From: Algoriphagus winogradskyi
GTDB taxonomy: Bacteria; Bacteroidota; Bacteroidia; Cytophagales; Cyclobacteriaceae
Assembly: GCF_900182815.1 (NCBI RefSeq)
Contig: NZ_FXUA01000006.1
Span: 62,001 to 126,000, forward strand
Reading direction: 5' to 3'
DNA: 64,000 nucleotides
Below the pieces are notes generated by a model. It was not told where the DNA came from and ran no database searches. It saw nothing but the letters and a program-made list of their open reading frames with translations. Positions 35,279 to 44,615 of this stretch are shown piece by piece (the stretch's first letter is position 1; each line of letters opens with the position of its first letter). The position numbers and the translations under genes are program-made.

Positions 35279-36208
35279 TTATTTCACTGTGAAAGTCTTT
35301 GAGCCGACTTGGTAGTTATCTACAAATATTATGACTTGATGAGTTCCGGATACATAATCAGAGCCTTTTTCATAGAAAAATGTCAATTCCTGCTCTGTGT
35401 TATCAAATATGACATCCTGCTTTACAGTATAGAATTTCTCCGCACCATCCATCATAAAGGTTCCTGAACCTTTAGCAACATCAAAAATGGGCTGCTCATT
35501 TGGTGCTAAAACTTGTACATAGATATTTCTAGGTCCTTTTTCAGCTACTTTGTTATCGGCTAGATTGAAGCTTACTTTGATCCGTTCGATCTGACGATTT
35601 CTAAAGTCTTTAGTAGTTTCTACTCGCTCTTTGCCCCGGGAATTGACAGCAGCAATTTCAATGTTTTCAGCTTTCAGCATAGACGCTACATTGACTTTAG
35701 CCTGAAGATCCTCCTTTTGAAGATTAAGTTGTGCGACTTCTTCTTCTATTTCAGCTTGGGTAGTTTTTAAATCTTGATTTTCTGTAAAAAGCTGTTGATT
35801 CAATGCACGTAATTCTAGGATTTCCTGATCTTTCTCAACGATCATAGAATTGTAACTTTTTATTTTTTCATTTAATGCGGTTATCTCTGCAGAGCTTCTT
35901 TGTCTTGACGTGTTTCTTTCGGCTATCAATTGATCACGGACCTCCTCAAGTGCCTGAACATCTCCTCCAAGTTTCTCGATTTCCTGAATTCTAAGATCTA
36001 ACTGATAAGTGACAGAATCCAGACGCTTGTTCAGGTCATTGTTTTCAGTAGAAAGCAATAGGATCTCTTCTGTTTTTTTAGTTCGATCTATGTAATCCGT
36101 ATAGAGTTTGATACCGCTTATGATTACTAGAAGTATCAATACAATAATTATAATATTTTTACCCTGATCTTTCTTTTGGGGCGTATTTTTTTCAAATTCA
36201 GTATTCAT
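35279..36208 (-). CDS. Coiled-coil protein with one N-terminal membrane helix, unknown
   Basis: 309 residues: short cytoplasmic Lys/Asp head, one membrane helix (about 19-36), a long coiled coil (about 45-185, many Glu/Gln/Leu heptads), then a compact beta domain (about 200-309: 'RIKVSFNLADNKVAEKGPRNIYVQVLAP', 'GSGTFMMDGAEKFYTVKQDV', 'HQVIIFVDNYQVGSKTF'). Homologues in Bacteroidota are sometimes mislabelled as chromosome-partitioning proteins because of the coiled coil. The role is unknown. Divergent from the TPMT-like gene by 17 bp. Confidence 0.75.
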   Translation of the reverse strand: MNTEFEKNTPQKKDQGKNIIIIVLILLVIISGIKLYTDYIDRTKKTEEILLLSTENNDLNKRLDSVTYQLDLRIQEIEKLGGDVQALEEVRDQLIAERNTSRQRSSAEITALNEKIKSYNSMIVEKDQEILELRALNQQLFTENQDLKTTQAEIEEEVAQLNLQKEDLQAKVNVASMLKAENIEIAAVNSRGKERVETTKDFRNRQIERIKVSFNLADNKVAEKGPRNIYVQVLAPNEQPIFDVAKGSGTFMMDGAEKFYTVKQDVIFDNTEQELTFFYEKGSDYVSGTHQVIIFVDNYQVGSKTFTVK

Positions 36209-36225
36209 TAGAATAGGACGTTAGA

Positions 36226-36816
36226 ATGACTTTTTTAGACAAAGATTATTGGACTGAAAGATACTCTGCTGGCAAAACTGGCTGGGATATTGGTTATGCT
36301 TCACCTCCTTTGGTACAATATTTAGACCAAATTAAAAATAAGAGCTTAGAAGTTTTGGTCCCTGGAGCTGGCTCGGGTTATGAAGTAGCTTATGCCGTAA
36401 AAGAGGGCTTTAAAAATGTGCATATTTTGGATTTTTCAACTACTGCTTTGGCACGATTTGGAAGTATTCATCCAGAGTTTCCTGCTGATCAAATTCATCA
36501 TCAGGATTTCTTTGAACATGAAGGTTCTTACGATTTGATATTGGAGCAAACGTTTTTTTGTGCTCTGGATCCTACATTGAGAATCAATTATGCTAAAAAA
36601 ATGAAGGAGCTACTCAAGCCAAACGGAAAATTGGTGGGTGTTTGGTTTGATAAGGAATTTGACTTCGATGGACCGCCTTTTGGGGGTAAAAAAGATGAAT
36701 ACCTTAATCTTTTTGAACAATTTTTTACCATAAAGACCATAGCTCCATGTTACAACTCAATTCCAGAGCGAATGGGGGCTGAAATATTTATGATATTGGA
36801 AAACTCAATAATCTAG
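36226..36816 (+). CDS. TPMT-family SAM-dependent methyltransferase
   Basis: 196 residues. 'DYWTERYSAGKTGWDIGYASPPL' is the thiopurine-methyltransferase start, then the SAM motif 'VLVPGAGSGYEVAYAVKEGF', 'VHILDFSTTAL', 'YDLILEQTFFCALDP'. Bacterial relatives methylate thiols, tellurite/selenium compounds or halides. Its last 12 bp overlap the end of the convergent methyltransferase gene. Confidence 0.9.
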   Translation: MTFLDKDYWTERYSAGKTGWDIGYASPPLVQYLDQIKNKSLEVLVPGAGSGYEVAYAVKEGFKNVHILDFSTTALARFGSIHPEFPADQIHHQDFFEHEGSYDLILEQTFFCALDPTLRINYAKKMKELLKPNGKLVGVWFDKEFDFDGPPFGGKKDEYLNLFEQFFTIKTIAPCYNSIPERMGAEIFMILENSII

Positions 36817-37584
36817 GACGTACTCCGCTTTAGGTCCAGAATAATTAAAAAAAACAATCCCACACTCATAGAAATCTAAACTGAGCTTTACTTCTGGTTT
36901 CATTTTAATTTCCTTCCAAGCCAGTTCCATTTCTTTTGACCAATGTATATCGCCTATAGCGACGATGGAATGGGAATGGGTTTTTTTTAGGATTTGATCA
37001 AAATAATGAATGGTAGCTTCGTATGTATGTGTGGCATCTATGAGTACGAAATCCACATTTTGCAACATATTCAATGTGGCTGGGAGAGTGTTTCTAAGTT
37101 CTCCAACTTGTATGCGGATGTTTTTAAAATCTTGGTTTGGCTTGGCTACCCTTGCAATCTCCTCTGCTCCTTCAAATGTAAAAAGGACTCCTTGAGTAAC
37201 TTTAGATAGATATCTGCTTGTAATCCCCATGCATGTTCCTAGTTCTAATACAGTTGCCGCCGGGGTAAGTGTGCAGAAGTATTGGTACAGTTGGGCAAAT
37301 TTTCTATTGCTTGTACTGAATTTTGTTATAGCAGAGACTTTTCTAAGAGTGGTGTTCACACTTTTTGAGCCTGCTCCAAAATCTGTGACTTCGATTATTT
37401 CATCAGAATTGAGAAGGTTCTGTCTATAAGCTTCAATTTCCAGGTCTTCTTCCTTTCTCGAATAAAAATAATGTTGAAGTCCCTGGTAGGTACTAAATAA
37501 TAATGGAGACTGAAGTGAGTATTTATCCTCTTTCATTAGCCAATATCTGACAAAGGAAAGAAGTGGGTAAACTTTAGTAAGCAA
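36805..37584 (-). CDS. Class I SAM-dependent O-methyltransferase-like protein
   Basis: 259 residues. The SAM-binding motif is 'VLELGTCMGITSRYL' (about 131-145), with 'VDFVLIDATHTYEATIHYFDQIL' as the motif II/III region resembling Methyltransf_24/caffeoyl-CoA O-methyltransferase types, and 'SHSIVAIGDIHWSKEMELAW'. Substrate unknown. It follows apaG with almost no gap (1 bp between genes) on the minus strand, so they are probably co-transcribed. Confidence 0.82.
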   Translation of the reverse strand: MLTKVYPLLSFVRYWLMKEDKYSLQSPLLFSTYQGLQHYFYSRKEEDLEIEAYRQNLLNSDEIIEVTDFGAGSKSVNTTLRKVSAITKFSTSNRKFAQLYQYFCTLTPAATVLELGTCMGITSRYLSKVTQGVLFTFEGAEEIARVAKPNQDFKNIRIQVGELRNTLPATLNMLQNVDFVLIDATHTYEATIHYFDQILKKTHSHSIVAIGDIHWSKEMELAWKEIKMKPEVKLSLDFYECGIVFFNYSGPKAEYVLDY

Positions 37585-37585
37585 A

Positions 37586-37972
37586 TTAGTTTTGGAAGTA
37601 ACTTGCGATCATTTGAAATTCCGGGATAGTCACATCAAACTTAGTTCCGTCAAAAAGTTTTTCCATACTGTAAACTCCAGTCATCTTGCCCAAGCCTGAT
37701 TTGAGGTTGCAGCCTGATACATAGCTATGGGTTTCTCCAGGTTCTAAAATTGGCTGCTGTCCTACCACTCCGTCACCTTCAATAATTTTTTTAGTTTCTG
37801 CCGCATCAAAAATCTCCCATCTTCTTCGTAATAGCTGTACTGTTTGGCTGCTTTTGTTTTCAATAGTTACTTTGTAAGTAAATACGAAATGGTGCTGATG
37901 TGGACTTGAAAATTCTGACTGGTAAGTGACTTCAACACTAACCTGAATTCCAGATGTAACTGCTATTACCAT
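37586..37972 (-). CDS. apaG: ApaG domain protein
   Basis: The ATG at 37972 is preferred: 'MVIAVTSGIQVSVEVTYQ' is the standard ApaG N-terminus; four extra codons upstream are possible. 128 residues, Ig-like beta fold: 'HFVFTYKVTIENKSSQTVQLLRRRWEIFDA', 'EGDGVVGQQPILEPGETHSYVSGC'. Named from Co2+/Mg2+ resistance and Ap4A phenotypes in enterobacteria; the biochemical role is unclear. Confidence 0.93.
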   Translation of the reverse strand: MVIAVTSGIQVSVEVTYQSEFSSPHQHHFVFTYKVTIENKSSQTVQLLRRRWEIFDAAETKKIIEGDGVVGQQPILEPGETHSYVSGCNLKSGLGKMTGVYSMEKLFDGTKFDVTIPEFQMIASYFQN

Positions 37973-38035
37973 AAAATAAAACAATTTAAAAGTTCGTAAA
38001 GATATGATTTATAGTCTTAATTTCAATAAATACCA

Positions 38036-38698
38036 ATGGTAGTAAATATAGAACCAAGCTGGAACGAGGCTTTGCGCAAAACATTTGAACAGAAGTTTTT
38101 CACAGACTTAGTTTCTTTTGTCAGAGACGAATATGCAAGCACTAAGGTTTACCCACCAGGCAAAGAAATTTTTAGTGCATTCAATCATTGCCCTATAGAT
38201 CAGGTCAAAGTTGTTATTCTGGGACAGGATCCATACCATGGTCCAGGGCAAGCGCATGGGTTATCCTTCTCTGTAAAACCGGGAGTTCCTTTTCCACCAA
38301 GTCTGCAGAATATTTTTAAGGAAATTGAATCTGATTTGGGGAAGCCAACGCCCGCATATGGAGATCTTACCCGCTGGGCAGATCAAGGAGTATTTTTATT
38401 AAATGCGACCCTGACTGTAAGAGCTCATGAGGCGGGCTCACATCAGAAAAAAGGATGGGAAGAGTTTACAGATGAGGTGATCCGCACGATCAGTGATACT
38501 TGTGAAAACGTCGTGTTTTTACTTTGGGGAGCATATGCTCAAAAAAAATCAGCATTAATAGATTCTAGAAAACACTTAGTGCTTAAAGCTCCTCATCCAA
38601 GTCCGCTTTCATCATATCGCGGGTTTTTTGGGTGCAAGCATTTCTCAAAAGCAAATGAGTATCTAATTGGTAAGGGTAAAAAAGCTATTGATTGGTAA
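38036..38698 (+). CDS. ung: Uracil-DNA glycosylase
   Basis: 220 residues, family 1. Catalytic D65 and the water-activating loop in '[20 protein letters not shown]', and H187 in '[20 protein letters not shown]', are all present. Removes uracil from DNA as the first step of base excision repair. Convergent with lepB with a perfect terminator between. Confidence 0.97.
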   Translation: MVVNIEPSWNEALRKTFEQKFFTDLVSFVRDEYASTKVYPPGKEIFSAFNHCPIDQVKVVILGQDPYHGPGQAHGLSFSVKPGVPFPPSLQNIFKEIESDLGKPTPAYGDLTRWADQGVFLLNATLTVRAHEAGSHQKKGWEEFTDEVIRTISDTCENVVFLLWGAYAQKKSALIDSRKHLVLKAPHPSPLSSYRGFFGCKHFSKANEYLIGKGKKAIDW

Positions 38699-38703
38699 AA
38701 GGA

Positions 38704-38729
38704 AAAGCCCTGAAATATTTCAGGGCTTT
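38704..38729. terminator. Bidirectional terminator between ung and lepB
   Basis: AAAGCCCTGAAAT-ATTTCAGGGCTTT is a perfect 26 bp palindrome between two convergent genes. Confidence 0.9.
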
Positions 38730-38733
38730 ATGC

Positions 38734-39807
38734 TTAATTAATTCCGTTGAATATTCTGCTCCAGCGAATTTTGCTGAACATCGATTCATGCTTATCTAGA
38801 GAGAGCCATAGGAACCAAGCTTTGCCGACGATATGATCCTCAGGTACAAAACCCCAATAGCGAGAATCCAGTGAATCGTGGCGATTATCTCCCATCATGA
38901 AGTAATAATTCTGCTTGAACGTATAGCTGTCTACTTTTTGACCATCGATGAAAAGTTGGCCGTCCTTGGCTTCTACATTTTCAAGTCCTTCATAATTCAC
39001 AATGGTAGATCCGTATCTCATTACATTGTCTGCGGTCATTTGAATTGTCCAGTCCTTTGCAGGAACCTGAAGTGGTCCAAAATTGTCACGGTTCCAACCT
39101 AGAGCTAGTCCATCAGGGAAAATGAGTGAATCTCCCTTGGGCTTCTCAATACGCTTAGTCGCTGAAGTGATCACTGGAGATGATTCCAATCTATTGATCA
39201 CCTCCTCAGTACCGAATACTAAGTAGCCCGACCCATCACTAAAAGGTATATAGCTATCAGGGTTGACGTCATAATCTTTGAAAAAATCTACTGTAAGAGG
39301 TCTATTTGAAATCACATCATAGGAATACTGCATTTCCTCAGGTTTTTCGGCGGGTTGATCATTAACAAATAGGTCGCCACTCTTTATTTGAACCACATCA
39401 CCAGAAATCCCTATAGCTCTCTTAATATAATTAGTTTTCAGATCGGTAGGGTATTGGAATTCAGTAGGATAGTTGAAAACTACCACATCATTTCTCTCGA
39501 CATCTGAAAAACCCGGGAGTCTGTAGTAAGGTAATTGGATAGCATCTGAATAGGAAGGAATTTCTGTTCCCCAGATTTTTTGATGAGTTAGTGGTACCTG
39601 CAGTGGAGTCATCGGAAATCTAGTCCCGTAATGCATCTTACTTACAAATAGAAAATCCCCAACCAATAGTGATTTTTCCATGGAAGCGGTGGGAATTGTA
39701 AAGGGTTCTAATAGTAACCAGCGGATTAAACTGGCTGCTACTACTGCAAAAATCAAGGCATCCCCCCATTCTCGGGCAGCTGATTTTTTCTTAGTTGACT
39801 TACTCAT
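38734..39807 (-). CDS. lepB: Signal peptidase I
   Basis: 357 residues. One membrane helix (about 16-33), nucleophile S42 in 'IPTASMEKSLLVGDFL', general base K129 in 'TNYIKRAIGISGD', and box E 'GDNRHDSLDSRYWGFVP'. The long insert between boxes is usual in Bacteroidota. It cleaves signal peptides on the periplasmic side. Last gene of the parA-parB-DUF5683-dapB-lepB operon, 15 bp after dapB. Confidence 0.96.
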   Translation of the reverse strand: MSKSTKKKSAAREWGDALIFAVVAASLIRWLLLEPFTIPTASMEKSLLVGDFLFVSKMHYGTRFPMTPLQVPLTHQKIWGTEIPSYSDAIQLPYYRLPGFSDVERNDVVVFNYPTEFQYPTDLKTNYIKRAIGISGDVVQIKSGDLFVNDQPAEKPEEMQYSYDVISNRPLTVDFFKDYDVNPDSYIPFSDGSGYLVFGTEEVINRLESSPVITSATKRIEKPKGDSLIFPDGLALGWNRDNFGPLQVPAKDWTIQMTADNVMRYGSTIVNYEGLENVEAKDGQLFIDGQKVDSYTFKQNYYFMMGDNRHDSLDSRYWGFVPEDHIVGKAWFLWLSLDKHESMFSKIRWSRIFNGIN

Positions 39808-39822
39808 GATTAGTTTTTAGGT

Positions 39823-40545
39823 TCAGAAAGATAGAAAATCATCCATGGAAAGCACACCTTTCTTTCCTTGAATCCACTCAGACACCAAAATAGCGCCAAG
39901 AGCAAATCCTTGACGGCTATGAGCTGTATGAGTGATTTCGATATCGTCGATTTCTGACGAGTACCGGATAATATGTGTCCCAGGAGCTGGATCTATACGT
40001 TTGGAAGTAATAGGAAGAGAGTGTTCATTTTCGCTCGCCCCTTCGGACAAATTCCAGCTATTCAATTCATTTATATTTTTGATTATGCCTTCGGCTAAAG
40101 TGATGGCTGTTCCAGATGGAGCGTCTTTTTTTGCTTTATGGTGGATCTCTTCCACTGAGCTTTTATAGCCAGTAGTCTCATTCATTAGTTTTGCTAAGAA
40201 TTCATTCACCTTGAAAAAGATGTTTACTCCAACGCTATAATTTGAAGCGTAGAAAAAGGCTCCATTTTTAGACCTAGTTAATTGCTCAATTTCTGGCTTT
40301 TTATCAAGCCATCCAGTGGTGCCCGAGACTATCGGAATACCTCGTTCAATCGCCCACTTAATGTTTTCAACAGCAGCTTCTGGTTGACTAAACTCGATCG
40401 CTACATCGATAGTAGCAGGGTCTAGAGAATCTAAATCAGTAAGATTGTCAATATTGATTTTTCCTGCTATACTATGGCCACGTGATTCTGAGAGTTGGCC
40501 TATTAACTGACCCATTTTCCCGTATCCGAGAAGTAAAATGTTCAT
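39823..40545 (-). CDS. dapB: 4-hydroxy-tetrahydrodipicolinate reductase
   Basis: 240 residues, the short form. N-terminal Rossmann 'NILLLGYGKMGQLIGQLSESRGH', 'GTTGWL', substrate-binding 'SVEEIHHKAKKDAPSGTA' with catalytic His and Lys, and 'RQGFALGAILVSEWI'. Makes tetrahydrodipicolinate for lysine and diaminopimelate. Third from the end of its operon, 2 bp after DUF5683. Confidence 0.96.
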   Translation of the reverse strand: MNILLLGYGKMGQLIGQLSESRGHSIAGKINIDNLTDLDSLDPATIDVAIEFSQPEAAVENIKWAIERGIPIVSGTTGWLDKKPEIEQLTRSKNGAFFYASNYSVGVNIFFKVNEFLAKLMNETTGYKSSVEEIHHKAKKDAPSGTAITLAEGIIKNINELNSWNLSEGASENEHSLPITSKRIDPAPGTHIIRYSSEIDDIEITHTAHSRQGFALGAILVSEWIQGKKGVLSMDDFLSF

Positions 40546-40547
40546 AT

Positions 40548-41150
40548 TTAAAAGTTGAGTTTTACAGAAAGCCCCACCGAAGTATTGTTTGAAGAAAATC
40601 TTTCGTAGTGAGGCTCGAATTTTAATGCGATATCGTCCGATACGTCAAAACCGGATAGATGCGCGTCTACATTTGCATCTATTAAGTTTAAGGCATAAAT
40701 ACCGACTAATAGTAGGTAGCAAAGATCACGGTTTTTTCGCCAATAATTTACATTTCGAACCAATCCATCCCGATTTAAGCTCGGGAAATCAGTTGGAAGG
40801 TCGTTATCAAAATCTGAAAGAGCTTGCTTAAATATTTGATATCGCCTGTTATTGAAATTTATGAAGTAAATATCGGTGATTATACCCCCATAAATTAAAG
40901 GGACTTTCCACGATTTTCCATTGTAAACCTGTCCAGCGCCTGGCAAAATTGCTGAGAGGATAGTTGCTTTTTTTGGATTTTTCGGCAGCAAGGAGTAATC
41001 GGCCTCTGACTTGGAAGCCTTTGGCTGTTCATTCTCCTCTAATTCCTGAGCAAAAGATGCTGAGCTTAGACTAAAACAAAAAACCAAAAATCCCACTAGA
41101 ATGAGTGGGGATTTACGTTGAATTAGTCTATGGCAAAAGATGAACCTCAA
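40548..41150 (-). CDS. DUF5683 domain protein
   Basis: 200 residues. Signal-like N-terminus (about 15-34), then 'SILLPGAGQ'-type segment 'TILSAILPGAGQVYNGKSWKVPLIYGG' and a second hydrophobic region 'YLLLVGIYALNLIDANVDAHL', the pattern of the Bacteroidota family DUF5683. Its place between parB and dapB is conserved in the phylum. Probably a membrane protein; function unknown. Confidence 0.88.
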   Translation of the reverse strand: MRFIFCHRLIQRKSPLILVGFLVFCFSLSSASFAQELEENEQPKASKSEADYSLLPKNPKKATILSAILPGAGQVYNGKSWKVPLIYGGIITDIYFINFNNRRYQIFKQALSDFDNDLPTDFPSLNRDGLVRNVNYWRKNRDLCYLLLVGIYALNLIDANVDAHLSGFDVSDDIALKFEPHYERFSSNNTSVGLSVKLNF

Positions 41151-41152
41151 TG

Positions 41153-42064
41153 TTAGATGATTTCTAGGATTTCCAGAATTCGGTTAAGATCAGATGCAGA
41201 ATTAAAAGGGATTTTAATTTCACCCTTATTTTTTGGGTTGGACTTCAATGCTACTTTAGTCCCAAAGTGTGAGGCAAGTCGCTGCTGGAGTTTGTTGATT
41301 TCGTATTTGCGAACTGGATCAAGTTCTTTGTTTGATGGTTTCTCTGGCTTGCCTTCATTTAAAGCTTTTACTAAAGCCTCTACTTTCCTTACACTTAACT
41401 CTTCTTCAACCGCTTTTTTGAAAATAGCGAGTTGCTTATCTACATCCTCTATATTAATCAAAGCGCGGGCATGACCCATTGACAATTGTTGATCCCGGAT
41501 CGCTGCCTGAATCGTAGGTGGAAGTTTTAATAGTCGTAGGTAATTATTTACAGTAGTTCTGTTTTTACCGACCCGATCACCTAATTCCTCTTGTTTTAAG
41601 TCACATTCTGCTAAAAGCCTCTGGTAGGATTGGGCGATTTCTAGGGCATTTAAATTTTCACGTTGAATATTTTCAATCAAAGCCATCTCAAGCATCTGCT
41701 GATCATTTGCAGTGCGGACATAAGCCGGTATTTGAGTTAGTCCTGCAATTTTTGAAGCTTGAAATCTACGTTCACCAGATATCAACTGGTATTCATCTGT
41801 GTCGAGTCTACGGACTGTGATGGGCTGAATGATGCCTTGAACTTTGATTGATTCGGCAAGTTCGGCTAAAGCAGCAGTGTCGAAGTGAACACGGGGTTGA
41901 AATGGATTGACTTGAATTTGGTCAAGAGGGATTTCGAAAATTCCTGTTTTAACTACCTCAGGTAAAATCTCCTCAGATTTGTGTTTGGCAGGACTATCTT
42001 CAAGCAAGGCTCCAAGGCCTCTTCCCAAGACACTTTTTTTTCGGTTAGGTTTATTATCTGACAT
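41153..42064 (-). CDS. parB: Chromosome partitioning protein ParB
   Basis: 303 residues. N-terminal ParA-stimulating tail 'KKSVLGRGLGALL', the CTP-binding 'ISGERRFQASKIAGLTQIPAYV' and 'ENIQRENLNALEIAQSYQRLL', the helix-turn-helix 'EELGDRVGKNRTTVNNYLRLLKLPP', and a C-terminal dimer domain. Binds parS sites and slides as a CTP clamp. 2 bp after parA. No parS-like palindrome could be identified by eye. Confidence 0.96.
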   Translation of the reverse strand: MSDNKPNRKKSVLGRGLGALLEDSPAKHKSEEILPEVVKTGIFEIPLDQIQVNPFQPRVHFDTAALAELAESIKVQGIIQPITVRRLDTDEYQLISGERRFQASKIAGLTQIPAYVRTANDQQMLEMALIENIQRENLNALEIAQSYQRLLAECDLKQEELGDRVGKNRTTVNNYLRLLKLPPTIQAAIRDQQLSMGHARALINIEDVDKQLAIFKKAVEEELSVRKVEALVKALNEGKPEKPSNKELDPVRKYEINKLQQRLASHFGTKVALKSNPKNKGEIKIPFNSASDLNRILEILEII

Positions 42065-42066
42065 AG

Positions 42067-42849
42067 TTATTTGGTCACTTTTTGTACATCATTTTTCTGT
42101 ACTATTTCACCCGCCAGATTCAAATATGCTACTGCTCCTTTTCCATCTGCATCAAATGAAATAGCAGGCAAGCCAAAGCTAGGAGCTTCGCTGAGTCTTA
42201 CATTACGAGGGATGATAGTTTCAAAAACCATGTTTTTGAAATGCAATCTAACCTCTTCCACCACTTGATTAGATAGTCTCAGTCGTACATCATACATGGT
42301 CAGTAGAATGCCTTCAATTTCCAGATCTGGATTTAGTCTAGTTTGAATGATTTTTATGGTGTTCAATAATTTCCCTAAGCCTTCTAAGGCGAAATATTCA
42401 CATTGAACGGGGATTATGACTGAATTGGCAGCAGTTAGCGCATTGATCGTAATTAATCCTAAGGAAGGTGAGCAATCGATAATGATGAAGTCATACAATT
42501 CTTTGAGGTCTTGAATTACCTCTTTCATCTTTTCTTCCCGATTATCCAAATTGATCATCTCGACTTCCGCTCCCACCAAGTCGATATGGGAAGGCACCAA
42601 ATCTAGGTATTCGAGTTCAGTCTTATGGATAATCTCTTTCACATCAATTCCATCCACCATGCATTCATAAATACTGGTGTTGATGGATTTGGGATCATGA
42701 CCCAACCCAGAAGTGGTATTAGCCTGTGGGTCAGCGTCAATCACCAGGGTCTTAAATTCCAGGACAGCCAAACTAGCTGCCAAGTTCATCGCTGTGGTAG
42801 TTTTGCCTACTCCGCCTTTCTGGTTGGCTATGGCAATGATTTTTCCCAT
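42067..42849 (-). CDS. parA: Chromosome partitioning ATPase ParA/Soj
   Basis: ATG at 42849 is chosen because '[22 protein letters not shown]' is the usual start; ten codons upstream are possible. 260 residues. Deviant Walker A 'KGGVGKTTT', '[13 protein letters not shown]', Walker B '[18 protein letters not shown]'. Works with ParB in origin segregation. First gene of the operon. Confidence 0.97.
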   Translation of the reverse strand: MGKIIAIANQKGGVGKTTTAMNLAASLAVLEFKTLVIDADPQANTTSGLGHDPKSINTSIYECMVDGIDVKEIIHKTELEYLDLVPSHIDLVGAEVEMINLDNREEKMKEVIQDLKELYDFIIIDCSPSLGLITINALTAANSVIIPVQCEYFALEGLGKLLNTIKIIQTRLNPDLEIEGILLTMYDVRLRLSNQVVEEVRLHFKNMVFETIIPRNVRLSEAPSFGLPAISFDADGKGAVAYLNLAGEIVQKNDVQKVTK

Positions 42850-43231
42850 GGTGTTATTTGAAGAGTAATTTAAACTCAATATTAAGCAAAATGAATTCTT
42901 TTCTGGCTGATCTGGCTGCTTTTTTTAGCTAGCATAAAATGGTCTCAACTGACCTGAATAAAATTTATCTTTAATGCTTTTATAGAGCAATACAATGATA
43001 ATCAGGGTGTTGATTGGTTGTTAGCAAGTTTGGAACCCATTGTCAGCTTAATGTTAAAAATTGATAAGGATTTGAGGAGCTAGATAAGGCCAGCGAATAA
43101 TTTTAAGGTTAATTATCTCCTATTTGAAAATAGAGTAAAATAGCTAGCTATCTATATTTTGTGTTAGAAGTTGGTAATTCTAACAAACCATTTTCTAGAA
43201 CTATAGAAATGCTTTGATTGCCTAGAAAAGC
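42850..43231. other. Intergenic region upstream of parA
   Basis: 382 bp, AT-rich, no coding frame. It must hold the parA promoter, though no clear TAnnTTTG box was found. It contains a perfect 8 bp inverted repeat at 43162-43185 and several CTAG-containing words (for example TAGCTAGCTA at 43141-43150). Confidence 0.4.
43162..43185. repeat. Inverted repeat TGTTAGAA-N8-TTCTAACA
   Basis: Perfect 8 bp arms with an 8 nt spacer between tRNA-Ser and parA. The spacing and symmetry resemble an operator for a dimeric regulator, but no regulator is adjacent and no second copy was noticed. A cruciform or chance occurrence is also possible. Confidence 0.45.
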
Positions 43232-43272
43232 AAAAACCCCAACTATCAATTTTGCAGATAGTTAGGGTTTTG
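43232..43272 (-). terminator. Terminator of tRNA-Ser
   Basis: AAACCC-T/c-AACTATC and GATAGTT-A-GGGTTT arms with a 9 nt loop; on the minus strand it begins just 6 bp past the tRNA 3' end and is followed by TTTTTGC. Confidence 0.85.
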
Positions 43273-43277
43273 TGGTG

Positions 43278-43362
43278 CAGAGGAAGAGGGATTCGAACCC
43301 CCGGTACCTCACGGTACAACGGTTTTCAAGACCGCCGCATTCGACCGCTCTGCCATTCCTCT
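43278..43362 (-). tRNA. tRNA-Ser (anticodon TGA)
   Basis: Minus strand, 85 nt class II tRNA. Acceptor AGAGGAA/TTCCTCT, D-arm with GGCAGAGCGGTCGAATGC, anticodon stem CGGTC... with loop holding TGA, long variable arm GTACCGTGAGGTAC, T-arm GGGGG-TTCGAAT-CCCTC. Discriminator G, CCA not encoded. Confidence 0.95.
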
Positions 43363-43398
43363 AGGTCGTCTTCAGGGATAATTCCCTGATTTGGTCTG

Positions 43399-43429
43399 CA
43401 AAGGTAAATTAAAAGCTAACTTTTACAAA
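43399..43429 (-). promoter_or_regulatory. Promoter of tRNA-Ser
   Basis: On the minus strand TTTG (43426-43429), exactly 19 nt spacer, then TACCTTTG (43399-43406): a near-perfect Bacteroidota promoter. A perfect 7 bp hairpin TCAGGGA-TAAT-TCCCTGA (43372-43389) lies in the leader between it and the tRNA. Confidence 0.8.
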
Positions 43430-43627
43430 GCCTCTTTTGCCTTTTTGTTCTAACCCGCTGATTGTTTAGGGATTATTTTTTAAAAAAAATGAGGTTGAAA
43501 GAGTTTCCAAATAAAATTTTGGGCTTTTCTACCGGGTTCTAGCTCAAATTGAATAATAAAAATGGAGGTAGATCTTTTGAATAGTGGTGGTTCTGGTTGA
43601 TAGGATACAAAAATTGCAGATCTATAT

Positions 43628-44614
43628 TTATTCCGCGATAATACTTTCTGTGTCTAAAGTAGAACTATCCGGTTCCGCACTTCTTTTACGCTTCTTATTT
43701 TCTTCTACCAAATCCAAACTCACATTCACCTCAAAGCATACAATCACAATAATTGAGGTGATCAGAAGCCATAGCATCAACGCAATCAAAGTGCCTATTG
43801 AACCATATAGCTTGTTGTAGCTGGCAAAATTATTTAAGTAAAAGGAGAAGCCATAAAATCCAAACGTGATCAATAGCCCTGCTAATTTGGCTCCTGTAGA
43901 AAAGAAATTCCATTTGTCATGAACTGCAGGAGCAAATCTAAAAATGAATGCAGTAGTGATGTAAAACATCAAAAGTAATATCAGAAATTTCAGGCTGGAA
44001 AATAAGAAAATCATAAATCCCGAATTGAACACCTGAAGCTCATCTAGTCTTCTGATTAATACTCCTCCCACAATCATGACTATGCTGGCGGTGATCACCG
44101 TAAATGCCAATACCATCACAATGCTCACTGCGATTCCTCGGCTTTGAAGGAAACCACGGTTGTCTTTGGTCTGGTAAACGGAGTTAAAGGAATTCATCAT
44201 AGACATTACTCCCTGGGTGGAAGCAAATAATGCAAAGAAAAAACCCAAGGATAGCATGCTCTGTCTTGGCTTGGAAACAATATCCATGATGGTGTTTTCC
44301 GATTGGGTATATACTTCTACAGGTAGTATTTCTTGGATAAAGGTCAGGATATTTTGCGTAGTAATGTATGGGAAAATGTCCTGCAGGTAGGGGATCAAGT
44401 TTAGCAAGAAAAGAATTAAAGGGAATAGGGCGATAGTGAAGCTAAATGCCATTGACCCTGCACGCTCGATGATATCATCCTTTTGTAGTTGAACCAAAAA
44501 TATCCTTCCTACATCAAACAAGTTCTTGTCCGGATCGCCGAAATGAATTTTCTTAAGCTTGCGTGCTTGCCAAAGTAACTTGACTTCTAACCTAAGGATT
44601 TTTGTTTTGATCAC
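43628..44614 (-). CDS. YihY/BrkB family membrane protein
   Basis: 328 residues with six membrane helices (about 55-80, 115-145, 155-180, 195-220, 235-260, 270-300) and family motifs 'RAGSMAFSFTIALFPLILFLLNLIPYLQ' and 'YGSIGTLIALMLWLLITSIIVIVCFEVN'. Often called virulence factor BrkB or, wrongly, RNase BN; probably a transporter or lipid-related membrane protein. Runs in a minus-strand group with the thioesterase (1 bp gap) and mltG. Confidence 0.92.
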   Translation of the reverse strand: MIKTKILRLEVKLLWQARKLKKIHFGDPDKNLFDVGRIFLVQLQKDDIIERAGSMAFSFTIALFPLILFLLNLIPYLQDIFPYITTQNILTFIQEILPVEVYTQSENTIMDIVSKPRQSMLSLGFFFALFASTQGVMSMMNSFNSVYQTKDNRGFLQSRGIAVSIVMVLAFTVITASIVMIVGGVLIRRLDELQVFNSGFMIFLFSSLKFLILLLMFYITTAFIFRFAPAVHDKWNFFSTGAKLAGLLITFGFYGFSFYLNNFASYNKLYGSIGTLIALMLWLLITSIIVIVCFEVNVSLDLVEENKKRKRSAEPDSSTLDTESIIAE

Positions 44615-44615
44615 T

